Positions 1 to 6,192 of a stretch of 6,740 nt of DNA are shown in pieces. How positions within the stretch are numbered: the first letter of the stretch is position 1; the number at the start of each line of letters is the position of its first letter. Below the pieces are notes generated by a model, which was not told the DNA's origin, did not search any database, and saw nothing but the letters and a program-made list of their open reading frames with translations. A program made the translations under genes and the position numbers. This DNA is from Alphaproteobacteria bacterium (GTDB lineage: Bacteria; Pseudomonadota; Alphaproteobacteria; SMXP01), in assembly GCA_021774995.1 (NCBI GenBank), contig JAJFIM010000352.1, positions 1 through 6,740 of the forward strand, in the 5' to 3' direction.

Positions 1-696
1 ACTCTCTCCTTCGTGCAGGCAAAGGGAGAATCCGGCTTGGTAATAGCAGTTCAGAAACTGGCAGTAAAGAGACGTGATGTTGATGACGGAGTTGAGATAT
101 CCCTCAAAACCGGCATCCGTCCATAGCGGGCTGCTGATCATGACCGCGTGACTGTTTGTTGAAAATTCAAATGTGCGCGAAAGAACGGGAGATTTTAAAG
201 AATTTGGCCGGACGATGCTTAATCGCGCATGTTCCGTTACGGAATTCATCTGCAAAGGCTCCGGCTGACTTTCCGTCAGAGGCGCCGCTGAATCATGGCG
301 GGGAATCCCCTCAACCCAGCGGAGTTGCCCGTCTTTATCCATCCAACTGAGAGAAATAACTTCTTCGTTGTGCTCAATGGTGTTTTTTGCGTCCGCGCGC
401 CACAGGGCTTCGGGTACGCCGCCCGCCGCCCGCCAACGCGCCGTCATGCGCTGTAGCATATCCACATGCACAATACTGGCCTGCATGAGTTTGCGTTTCG
501 TCGTCTGAGATTGCGCCGTCGCCAGGCTCCCAACATGCTCTGACTGGTCTTGAATCAGTTTTTGCGTAAAGAGAAGCGTCAAGGCCGCTCCCAGGAAAAA
601 CACGATAAAAGGCGCCGTACGCTGAACAAGTGGACGACGATAACAGGGCGTCCATTTGAAACGGATTTTTTCTTTTGGGGAAGCGGTGGAAGGCAT
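1..696 (-). CDS. Membrane-anchored sensor protein, N-terminal part (partial)
   Basis: This leftward reading frame of 232 codons is open to the left edge, so the C-terminus is missing. A basic cytoplasmic N-terminus (about residues 1-27) is followed by one hydrophobic segment at about 28-45 (APFIVFFLGAALTLLFTQ). A soluble, probably periplasmic region follows. It contains RMTARWRAAGG near residue 83 and ISLSWMDKDGQLRWVEG at about 114-130, a pattern typical of CHASE-like or PAS-like extracytoplasmic sensing domains of histidine kinases and diguanylate cyclases. No second membrane segment, kinase or GGDEF domain is reached, so the output type is unknown. ATG at 696-694 is the only good start: upstream the frame is lysine-rich junk back to a TAG at 747-745. 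Its ribosome site is a poor purine run. It lies 141 bases downstream of the exporter gene at 838-2100 on the same strand, so co-transcription is possible but unproven. I am confident that it is a real gene and moderately confident that it is a sensor. Confidence 0.72.
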   Translation of the reverse strand, partial: MPSTASPKEKIRFKWTPCYRRPLVQRTAPFIVFFLGAALTLLFTQKLIQDQSEHVGSLATAQSQTTKRKLMQASIVHVDMLQRMTARWRAAGGVPEALWRADAKNTIEHNEEVISLSWMDKDGQLRWVEGIPRHDSAAPLTESQPEPLQMNSVTEHARLSIVRPNSLKSPVLSRTFEFSTNSHAVMISSPLWTDAGFEGYLNSVINITSLYCQFLNCYYQAGFSLCLHEGES

Positions 697-837
697 GTGT
701 TTCTTTTTCTTATTCTTGTGAAAGAGAAAGATAGACCACGCGTCCTATAAAAGTGTAAATGCCGGGAATTGTGTACAGAGTCTTAATGATTCTGCATCCA
801 TCCCATTTCAATAACATTCGTTAAGAATTTAAGGTCT

Positions 838-2100
838 TTACGAGAGGCCCGTGTTTTCAAGCTGGTCTTTCAGTCTATGCCTGAAACGAAACATGAAGAG
901 GGCGATGATGGCGGTGACGGATCCACTTATGATGAGCGGGGGAGAGAACCCAAAAAAGACTGACATCCATCCCAAACTGACCGCCCCCAACGCAGGTCCG
1001 CCGCGCAATGTGAGTGACCACAGGCCCATCACGCGGCCGCGCATATGATCGTCAACAGTGGATTGAATAAGCGTTTGCGAACCTGTTCCGCTCACCACAT
1101 GGGTAAATCCCAGGACAGCCATAATACCGGCGCCCAACCAAAAAATATGCGTAGACGCAAACAAAGCGACGCCCACGCCATTGATCGCAATACTGCCCAG
1201 CGTCAATCTGGTCAGCCCGGAGACGTTCTGCTTTTGCGCAAGGTAAAGCCCAGCCAATATGGCGCCGCCCCCCATGCAGGCGGTGAAGATCGCCAACCCT
1301 TCAGGCCCTTTTGAAAAAACACTGTCCACCAGACCCGGCAGCAGATCGCCGAGGGGGCGCACGAAAAGCGCTTCGATGGAGAGGATTAAAATGAGCGAAA
1401 AAATGGCCGTTTTGGATCGGGCGTAACGCCACCCTTCAACAAAATCAGTAAGAACCTGGGTAACAATGTGCGCCGATTGCCGGGGCTTTGGCTGGGTCGG
1501 CGGCAGGTTAAGCGCGATCAGGGCAAGAATAACTGCGACATAGCTTAACGCATTGAACCCGAAGGCGGTGGCGACTCCAAAAGATGAGATGATGATCCCG
1601 GCAATCGCGGGTCCAAAAACCCGCGCGATGTTAAAGGCGACCGATGAGGTCGCAATCGCGGCGGTGAGATCTGCTTTTGGGATCAAACTTGGTATGAGCG
1701 CAAGGCGGGCCGATTGACCGAGCGCAAAGGCAAGGCCTGAGTAGAATCCTAAAAACAGCAGCAGGACAGGCGTGATCTGATCCAGCGCAGTGAGGAGGCA
1801 TAAGAGCGTGGCCTGCAGGCACGCCAGGCTCTGCGCCAGGACGGCAAGCTTGCGCCGGTCAAAACGATCCGCCAGAACGCCGCCAAAAGGCGTGATTAAG
1901 AAATTTGGGATGAATTCCGCCAAAGCGATCGCGCCCAGCCAGGCGCCTGATCCGGTGAGCTCCCAGATCAGCCATCCCATCGCCAAACGCTGCACCCACA
2001 TGCCGATAAGGGAGATTGAACTCCCCGCCATATAGAGTGCAAAATTACGATGAGCGAGCGCGCGGGCAAACGATCTGAATTTGATGGTATTGAGTGTCAT
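838..2100 (-). CDS. MFS exporter, DHA3/MFS_3 (EntS-like) type
   Basis: This is a 420-residue inner-membrane protein with about twelve hydrophobic segments, the usual size for a drug/proton antiporter of the major facilitator superfamily. The N-terminus (RNFALYMAGSSISLIGMWVQ, residues 18-37) and the following MGWLIWELTGS are characteristic of the DHA3/MFS_3 group, which includes the enterobactin exporter EntS and several macrolide or multidrug pumps. The loop 2-3 signature (motif A) is GGVLADRFDRR at about 73-83. A glycine/proline motif-C-like stretch, ARVFGPAIAGIII, follows in segment 5. The substrate cannot be read from the sequence. The start ATG at 2100-2098 lies 44 bases after the stop of the upstream exporter with no visible terminator between, so the two are probably one transcript. 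The ribosome site is weak (GGCAGTGG about 7 bases upstream). No clear terminator follows the TAA at 840-838. Confidence 0.88.
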   Translation of the reverse strand: MTLNTIKFRSFARALAHRNFALYMAGSSISLIGMWVQRLAMGWLIWELTGSGAWLGAIALAEFIPNFLITPFGGVLADRFDRRKLAVLAQSLACLQATLLCLLTALDQITPVLLLFLGFYSGLAFALGQSARLALIPSLIPKADLTAAIATSSVAFNIARVFGPAIAGIIISSFGVATAFGFNALSYVAVILALIALNLPPTQPKPRQSAHIVTQVLTDFVEGWRYARSKTAIFSLILILSIEALFVRPLGDLLPGLVDSVFSKGPEGLAIFTACMGGGAILAGLYLAQKQNVSGLTRLTLGSIAINGVGVALFASTHIFWLGAGIMAVLGFTHVVSGTGSQTLIQSTVDDHMRGRVMGLWSLTLRGGPALGAVSLGWMSVFFGFSPPLIISGSVTAIIALFMFRFRHRLKDQLENTGLS

Positions 2101-2144
2101 ACATGGGCCACTGCCGCTTTATTTTTTTCGTCCACGGCCGGAAT

Positions 2145-3320
2145 TTAGGCGGCGCGCCTGTGCCGAATTACAAAAAAGCTCAAAAGAAGAGAGGGAATCA
2201 TGAGTGCGCTTCCCACCATAAAAGGTATGTTGTGTCCGAAATTTGCAAAAATGAACCCCGCGCTGGCCGGGCCAATCACGCGCGCCAGCGACCCTATCCC
2301 CTGATAAATTCCTAAGACAAAACCTCGTTCCGAAGGCTTGGCTTCTTTTGACACCAGGCTGGTGATGGACGGGTTGAAAAGTCCGCTGCCAATGGCCAAG
2401 ACCGCTAACGCAATCAGAAGAGACGTCAAAGCCGATGCATTCGCCAGCAGTACATAGCCAATGACTGAGACGGCTAATGCGGCGAGGAGAAGGTGGTTTT
2501 CTCCGAACTTTTTAGTGAGAGGACCAATCAATCCTCCTTGAACGATGACGCCGATGATCCCGACAAAGGAGAGGACCGTGCCGATGCGACTGGGTCCATA
2601 GTTGAATTCGACATTGGCCCAGAGCGCAAAAGTCGATTCGAACAGAGCCCAGGAGCCGACAAAGAGGAAACCAATGATGACAAATACCGCCAGCACTTCG
2701 CCGTGAAATGTCATATGCAATTGTTTTGCAAGGCGCACCTTGGGTTTTTTTGCAATTTCGTCCCTGATTTCAGGCTTCAAACTCTCAGGAAGAAAAAAGA
2801 TGACGCCTAGGAAAGCCGCGAATGACAGTCCCGCAGACACCAGGGCGGGCAGGTGATAATTGGCCGTGGCGACATCCGGGCCCGCCAGCCAGCCTCCCAT
2901 CACCGGGCCAAAAATAAAGCCGAGGCCAAAGGCGGCGCCAATCATTCCCATGGACTTAGAGCGATTTTCATTGGTCGAGATGTCGGTGGCGTAGGCATAG
3001 GCGGTTGCGATATTGCCCGCCATCACGCCGCCGAACACGCGGGCGAACATCAGCAGGGAGAGAGAGTCCGCCACGGAAAGGATCAGATATGAGATCACCG
3101 TCCCCCCCAATGTCCAAATGAGGATAGGGCGGCGGCCATATTTATCGGAGAGTTTTCCGGTGATGGGCGCCGTAACGAATTGCGCCAAGGAATAGGCGGC
3201 GATGGTCAATGTGACGATTTCCGCGCCAACGCCGAGCCGCAGCGCATAAAAAGGCATTAAAGGGATGACCAGCCCGAAACCGACCAAATTGATGAAGACG
3301 ATAAGAAATAGTATGGGCAT
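2145..3320 (-). CDS. MFS exporter, DHA1/TetA-like drug:H+ antiporter
   Basis: With the start chosen here the product is 391 residues, the normal length of TetA-like DHA1 antiporters, with about twelve membrane segments. The start MPILFLIVFINLVGFGLVIP matches the family's first helix. Loop 2-3 motif A is GKLSDKYGRR (residues 55-64), the motif-B arginine is in ARVFGGVMAGN (about 93-103), and motif C is GAAFGLGFIFGPVMGG (128-143), the antiporter signature. The substrate is unknown; tetracycline resistance should not be assumed. The frame is open to an earlier ATG at 3401-3399 that overlaps the repressor's stop as TAATG. I prefer ATG 3320-3318 because AAGGA (complement of 3330-3334) stands nine bases upstream, and because the extra 27 residues are polar, unlike the family. 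They would also be translated through a putative operator. The gene is first in an exporter pair downstream of, and probably controlled by, the TetR gene. Confidence 0.88.
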   Translation of the reverse strand: MPILFLIVFINLVGFGLVIPLMPFYALRLGVGAEIVTLTIAAYSLAQFVTAPITGKLSDKYGRRPILIWTLGGTVISYLILSVADSLSLLMFARVFGGVMAGNIATAYAYATDISTNENRSKSMGMIGAAFGLGFIFGPVMGGWLAGPDVATANYHLPALVSAGLSFAAFLGVIFFLPESLKPEIRDEIAKKPKVRLAKQLHMTFHGEVLAVFVIIGFLFVGSWALFESTFALWANVEFNYGPSRIGTVLSFVGIIGVIVQGGLIGPLTKKFGENHLLLAALAVSVIGYVLLANASALTSLLIALAVLAIGSGLFNPSITSLVSKEAKPSERGFVLGIYQGIGSLARVIGPASAGFIFANFGHNIPFMVGSALMIPSLLLSFFVIRHRRAA

Positions 3321-3359
3321 GGACGGGTATCCTTGGAGAAACAGGCGGTTTTGGTTTTG

Positions 3360-3373
3360 TGACTGATTGGTCA
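3360..3373. promoter_or_regulatory. Putative TetR operator, site 1 (upstream of exporter pair)
   Basis: TGACTGATTGGTCA is an inverted repeat (TGAC/GTCA arms; also ACTGA-TTGG-TCAGT over 3362-3375). It lies in the 80-base gap between the repressor stop and the chosen exporter start. It matches the site before the repressor gene at 13 of 14 positions. Size and symmetry fit a TetR-dimer operator. I infer that it controls a separate exporter promoter, but I cannot place convincing -35/-10 boxes here. Confidence 0.65.
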
Positions 3374-3400
3374 GTAAAATGAAGGCGACAGCGCATTTCA

Positions 3401-4081
3401 TTAAAGAACGCGCGTGTCTTTGACTTTCTTTTCGATGTGAGCCGCCAGGGTGACTTGGTCTATCAGGCGTTCGAATCGCTTTAACAGTATGGACCAGCCT
3501 TGCTCTGATTCAATGTCCTCTCCCATATAGGGAAGATTATGGGCCGCGCGCATGGACAAATAGCTGGCCGCCGCCATGAGGATAATCGCAAGGGAATGCT
3601 GATCTTTATCGTCCAGGATATGCGTCTGGTCAAACACCGCCCGGTGTTCCTTGCCCAATTGCGCCCGCACATGCGAGAGGGCTTCTGAAATTAGGGTGGG
3701 TTTGAGAAACTGTTCGGCAAGAAGTTCAATACGAAGAGGGTGTTTTTTGAGCGAATTGGCGTGATTTATAACCATATTTTTGAGTTGCTCAGCCGGATCT
3801 TCAGGCGGCGCCGCGCCTTTTGGCGCGCCGAGCAGTTCCTCATGATCCGGCCAGATCTTGTATTTTTCTCCCCAGGCTTTGACCAGGCCCGGCAAGCCGC
3901 CGAAGTAGTTGTAGAGCAGGCCTTTGCCGATCCCCGCTTCCTTGATCACGTCGTTTACGCGGACATTGCGCAGGCCGTCCCGTGATACCACCCGGTGAAA
4001 CGCATCAATGATTTGCGCTTCCGTGGCCTCGCGTTTGAGGCGGCCTTTTCCTTTGGAAGACTGGAGGCGGGGTTGGGTCAT
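3401..4081 (-). CDS. TetR/AcrR-family transcriptional repressor
   Basis: This is a 226-residue cytoplasmic DNA-binding regulator. The TetR_N helix-turn-helix spans about residues 18-68. It includes AQIIDAFHRVVSRDGLRNV (helix 1 region), VNDVIKEAGIGKGLLYNYFG (the turn and recognition helix with the family's LYNYF end) and the usual LVKAW continuation. The C-terminal two thirds is a divergent helical ligand-binding and dimerisation domain from which no effector can be read. The gene is immediately upstream of two MFS exporter genes on the same strand, the classic repressor-pump arrangement. A strong promoter with an overlapping palindrome stands just upstream, and the same word recurs before the first exporter gene, suggesting autoregulation plus pump control. 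The start ATG at 4081-4079 has no clear Shine-Dalgarno sequence. The stop TAA at 3403-3401 overlaps a possible ATG of the exporter frame. Confidence 0.92.
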   Translation of the reverse strand: MTQPRLQSSKGKGRLKREATEAQIIDAFHRVVSRDGLRNVRVNDVIKEAGIGKGLLYNYFGGLPGLVKAWGEKYKIWPDHEELLGAPKGAAPPEDPAEQLKNMVINHANSLKKHPLRIELLAEQFLKPTLISEALSHVRAQLGKEHRAVFDQTHILDDKDQHSLAIILMAAASYLSMRAAHNLPYMGEDIESEQGWSILLKRFERLIDQVTLAAHIEKKVKDTRVL

Positions 4082-4132
4082 GGCTGATTTCGTTTCGGTT
4101 CGTTTGGGGGCGGTGTGGTTTCACTGAATGAA

Positions 4133-4161
4133 ATTAGAACATTATATGACTGATAGGTCAA
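4133..4161 (-). promoter_or_regulatory. Sigma70-type promoter of the TetR gene
   Basis: On the minus strand TTGACC (complement of 4156-4161) and TCTAAT (complement of 4133-4138) are separated by exactly 17 bases. Each matches the sigma70 consensus at five of six positions. Transcription would start near 4126, giving a leader of about 45 bases. An alternative -10 is the perfect TATAAT at the complement of 4141-4146, but it lacks a good -35 at the right distance. Confidence 0.6.
4147..4160. promoter_or_regulatory. Putative TetR operator, site 2 (repressor promoter)
   Basis: TGACTGATAGGTCA differs from the site at 3360-3373 by one base. It covers most of the -35 hexamer and the start of the spacer of the leftward promoter for the TetR gene, where bound repressor would block RNA polymerase. 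It is also 92 bases upstream of the rightward cytochrome start, so an effect on that gene cannot be excluded. Confidence 0.7.
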
Positions 4162-4168
4162 ATTTAAT

Positions 4169-4182
4169 CTTGTATTTACAAG
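4169..4182. promoter_or_regulatory. Perfect inverted repeat upstream of the cytochrome gene
   Basis: CTTGTA-TT-TACAAG is a perfect palindrome with six-base arms, about 70 bases before the cytochrome start. TTTACA within it (4175-4180) could serve as a -35, with a weak TACATC -10 at 4198-4203 and 17-base spacing. The repeat would then overlap the promoter like an operator for the rightward pair. The regulator is unknown; the shape is compatible with GntR-like or other dimeric proteins. It could be chance in an A+T-rich stretch. Confidence 0.3.
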
Positions 4183-4252
4183 CATATCTGGTAAAGGTAC
4201 ATCTTGTTGAGCAGGGTAGAGAGTGTTTCAAATTTATCTGGGTGAGAGGAAA

Positions 4253-4789
4253 ATGAGTGAAATGAGCGCTGTGTGTGAAGGAAAAAAGACTTTTCTGTCC
4301 AGGTTGGGTTTTTGGGGCTTGGCGCTGGCCGCCATTTTAATTCCCACCGGCCTGATGGCGCATGCGGGCGCCCATGGCGTGGTGATGGACCGGATGGCGA
4401 TCATGATAACCAATGGCGAGGCCCGCGCCGATATTGAAAACATGTTGTTCGGGGACGCCGCTTACGATGCGGAGCGGGTCAAAAACCTTGCCGGCGCAAT
4501 TGCGGAAAAAGCCGGTGAAGAAATGACCAAATTGTTTCCCGAAGGCACGTCCCATGATCCGAGTCTCGCTTTGCCGGTTATTTGGGATGAGTGGGGCGCA
4601 TTCGAGGAACTTGCCCAGGAATTGAGGCGCAACGCGCGCAATCTGGAGGTCGCGGCGGATCAGCAAACCATGCATGGAGATGGAGCTTCGCAAGCTCAAG
4701 GGGCTGATGAACGCAATGTGCAGCAGGCGTTTGAAGCTCTTGCGGAAACCTGTGATTCGTGCCATCTCAAATTTCGTGAACAATTATGA
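4253..4789 (+). CDS. Class II c-type cytochrome (cytochrome c'/c-556-like), periplasmic
   Basis: This is a 178-residue exported haem protein. A signal peptide (KK and R near 11-17, hydrophobic 18-35, cleavage near MAHA|GA at about 38) is followed by a mature part of about 140 residues, slightly longer than the usual 125-130 of cytochromes c'. The single haem site CDSCH (C167, C170, H171) sits at the extreme C-terminus and is followed by LKFREQL, as in class II four-helix cytochromes. The segments YDAERVKNLAGAIAEKAGEE and ALPVIWDEWGAFEELAQEL are typical of helices 2 and 3. MDRMAIM (45-51) in helix 1 aligns with the distal-face region, so M48 or M51 could be a sixth ligand (c-556-like, electron transfer) rather than an open site (c'-like, gas binding). 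The stretch 137-155 is a polar insertion. GAGAGG lies close to ATG 4253; GTG 4223 and ATG 4262 are alternative starts. The gene is co-directional with the beta-propeller gene 14 bases downstream. Confidence 0.9.
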   Translation: MSEMSAVCEGKKTFLSRLGFWGLALAAILIPTGLMAHAGAHGVVMDRMAIMITNGEARADIENMLFGDAAYDAERVKNLAGAIAEKAGEEMTKLFPEGTSHDPSLALPVIWDEWGAFEELAQELRRNARNLEVAADQQTMHGDGASQAQGADERNVQQAFEALAETCDSCHLKFREQL

Positions 4790-4791
4790 TA

Positions 4792-4797
4792 AAGGAG
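4792..4797 (+). promoter_or_regulatory. Ribosome binding site deciding the beta-propeller start
   Basis: AAGGAG stands six bases before ATG 4804, ideal spacing. It selects this start over the in-frame ATG at 4786, which overlaps the cytochrome's TGA stop and would place the ribosome site inside the coding region. Confidence 0.8.
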
Positions 4798-4803
4798 CTT
4801 CTC

Positions 4804-6039
4804 ATGCGGCGCATATATATCAGCCTCGCGCTGGCCATTTTCGGCGTCGCTGGAGCATTGGCCCCCGCTGTCGCCCATGGTCCCGTGAAACGCAATTCAG
4901 AACTGCAAACCGGTCAGGCGCGCTTGTTCACGGCCGACGCCGCCACGGGTGAAATAGTCGCCATTGATCTGCCGGACGCCACGTCCATTACGCGCTTGTC
5001 AACGCCGCCTTTTGTGATGTCGATGGCGGTCGGCTCAGACGCTAAATATTTGTTCGCCATGCGGGGGCGCGATACGGACCGCGACTGGATCACCGTGATC
5101 GATACCGGTATGGATCAGGAGACCGGCGAAGTGCGGCCGCCATTTATCGCGCGCACTTTGCTGGGTGAGGCTCCGACGACGGGCGGCGTACATGACGGGA
5201 CACTGCCCACTATTGGCGGCAAAGACACTCTGTATATGGATAATACGGCCGAAATCGTCGTTTTTCAAAATGACAATTTCAACGGATATGAGAGTCTCGA
5301 CGCGCGGCGGTATAAACTTGCAAAACCTGATCATTATCATGCGCTTGAGGCGGGGGACAATATCTATGTGGGTCATTTGCGCAATGGATTTGTTCAAGTC
5401 CTGAACCGGGAGAGCGGCGAAGAAATTGCGCGCATCCAGGGATGCCCCGGTCTGCACGGTCTTGCTTCCGATCCGGAAACGGGACGCCTGTTTTTTGGTT
5501 GCGCCCCTAACATGCTGGTGATCGGTACGCGCGGCGAGGAGACGAACAAAGTGGTCGGGCGTTTCTCGTATCCTGAAAGCCAACGCGTAGCGGCTTTTCT
5601 CAAAGGTAAGGGCCGTGTGTTCTGGGGGTATACGGAAGGAACATTGCCGCAACTTTATCGGCTTGACTTGGCCGTCGAGCCTTATGTGTTTGAGACAATT
5701 CCCGTCGCCTCATCCGTTCAGGTAAACACATCCCATGACGGCGCTTATTTGCTCGCGTTAACGCGCGCCGGCGTGCTGGAAATACGCGATGGCGGCACGG
5801 GAGACTTGCTTCGCTCGGTCGAAGTGTCCAAACCTTTCGCCGCGGACTTTCATGAACATACCGACAAAGCCGTTTTGCCCGATATATTGACCTTGGGCGG
5901 CCTCGCTTATGTCAGCCTGCCGACTGAAGGGGCAATTGCTGAAGTTGATTTGGAGGCGGGCGAAGTGATCCGGCATTTGGATATTGGCGGCGAGCCCACG
6001 CGTCTCGTGCTCGCGCCATGGCCGGAGGCGCAAGAGTAA
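4804..6039 (+). CDS. AztD-like periplasmic beta-propeller (possible zinc metallochaperone)
   Basis: This 411-residue protein has a clear signal peptide (RR, hydrophobic 5-20, cleavage near AVA|HG at 24) followed by repeated beta-propeller blades, for example ARLFTADAATGEIVAIDL (39-56) and GAIAEVDLEAGEVIRHLDIGG (376-396). From memory of the family it resembles AztD, the periplasmic zinc chaperone that loads the AztC binding protein of the aztABC zinc transporter. Shared-looking features are DHYH (176-179), CPGLHG (214-219), FGC (231-233, perhaps disulphide-bonded to C214), FHEH (349-352) and the IGGEPTRLVLAP end. The His-rich loop I expect after the second blade is replaced by MDQETGEVRPP, without histidine. 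No aztABC genes are in view; the neighbour is a c'-type cytochrome, probably in the same operon. The propeller fold and export are well supported. Zinc handling is inference, and a generic YVTN/WD-like lactonase-fold protein is the alternative. Confidence 0.8.
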   Translation: MRRIYISLALAIFGVAGALAPAVAHGPVKRNSELQTGQARLFTADAATGEIVAIDLPDATSITRLSTPPFVMSMAVGSDAKYLFAMRGRDTDRDWITVIDTGMDQETGEVRPPFIARTLLGEAPTTGGVHDGTLPTIGGKDTLYMDNTAEIVVFQNDNFNGYESLDARRYKLAKPDHYHALEAGDNIYVGHLRNGFVQVLNRESGEEIARIQGCPGLHGLASDPETGRLFFGCAPNMLVIGTRGEETNKVVGRFSYPESQRVAAFLKGKGRVFWGYTEGTLPQLYRLDLAVEPYVFETIPVASSVQVNTSHDGAYLLALTRAGVLEIRDGGTGDLLRSVEVSKPFAADFHEHTDKAVLPDILTLGGLAYVSLPTEGAIAEVDLEAGEVIRHLDIGGEPTRLVLAPWPEAQE

Positions 6040-6083
6040 AGGGCGCGCGCTCCCTCCATATTATTCCCGCCCCACCCCTCCTC

Positions 6084-6157
6084 TGTCATTCCCGCGCAAG
6101 CGGGAATCCATGTTGCGTTCCAGTTACAGATTGATCCCCGCTTCCGCGGGGATGACA
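6084..6157. repeat. Paired-hairpin palindromic repeat (REP/MITE-like)
   Basis: The outer ends TGTCATTCCCGC (6084-6095) and GCGGGGATGACA (6146-6157) are inverted copies with one difference. Each end is itself a perfect hairpin: ATTCCCGC-gcaa-GCGGGAAT (6088-6107) and ATCCCCGC-ttcc-GCGGGGAT (6134-6153), eight base pairs with four-base loops. A 26-base unrelated centre separates them. This organisation is that of widespread intergenic palindromic repeats whose spurious translations read like FPRKRES...IPASAGMT. It lies between two convergent genes and may help end both transcripts, though neither hairpin has a clean T-tract. Confidence 0.85.
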
Positions 6158-6192
6158 AGGGGAATAGTAAGGTCGGAGATGAATGTGTGCGC

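Noticed and set aside
550..750. Rightward 66-codon frame near the left end
   Set aside because: It is antisense to the sensor gene start, has no ribosome site and a low-complexity lysine/arginine-rich product.
2101..2144. Possible terminator between the two exporter genes (T-rich run at 2119-2128)
   Set aside because: The run is A-rich on the transcribed minus-strand message and no stem precedes it, so it does not fit an intrinsic terminator.
4337..4783. 148-codon leftward frame
   Set aside because: It is antisense to the cytochrome gene, whose signal peptide and CxxCH motif are unambiguous.
4786..4803. Earlier ATG for the beta-propeller, overlapping the cytochrome stop
   Set aside because: It would put the strong AAGGAG site inside the coding region and lengthen the signal peptide's N-region. 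ATG 4804 fits better.
5035..5652. 205-codon leftward frame
   Set aside because: It lies wholly antisense to the beta-propeller gene, has no recognisable domain or ribosome site, and is explained by codon bias of the real gene.
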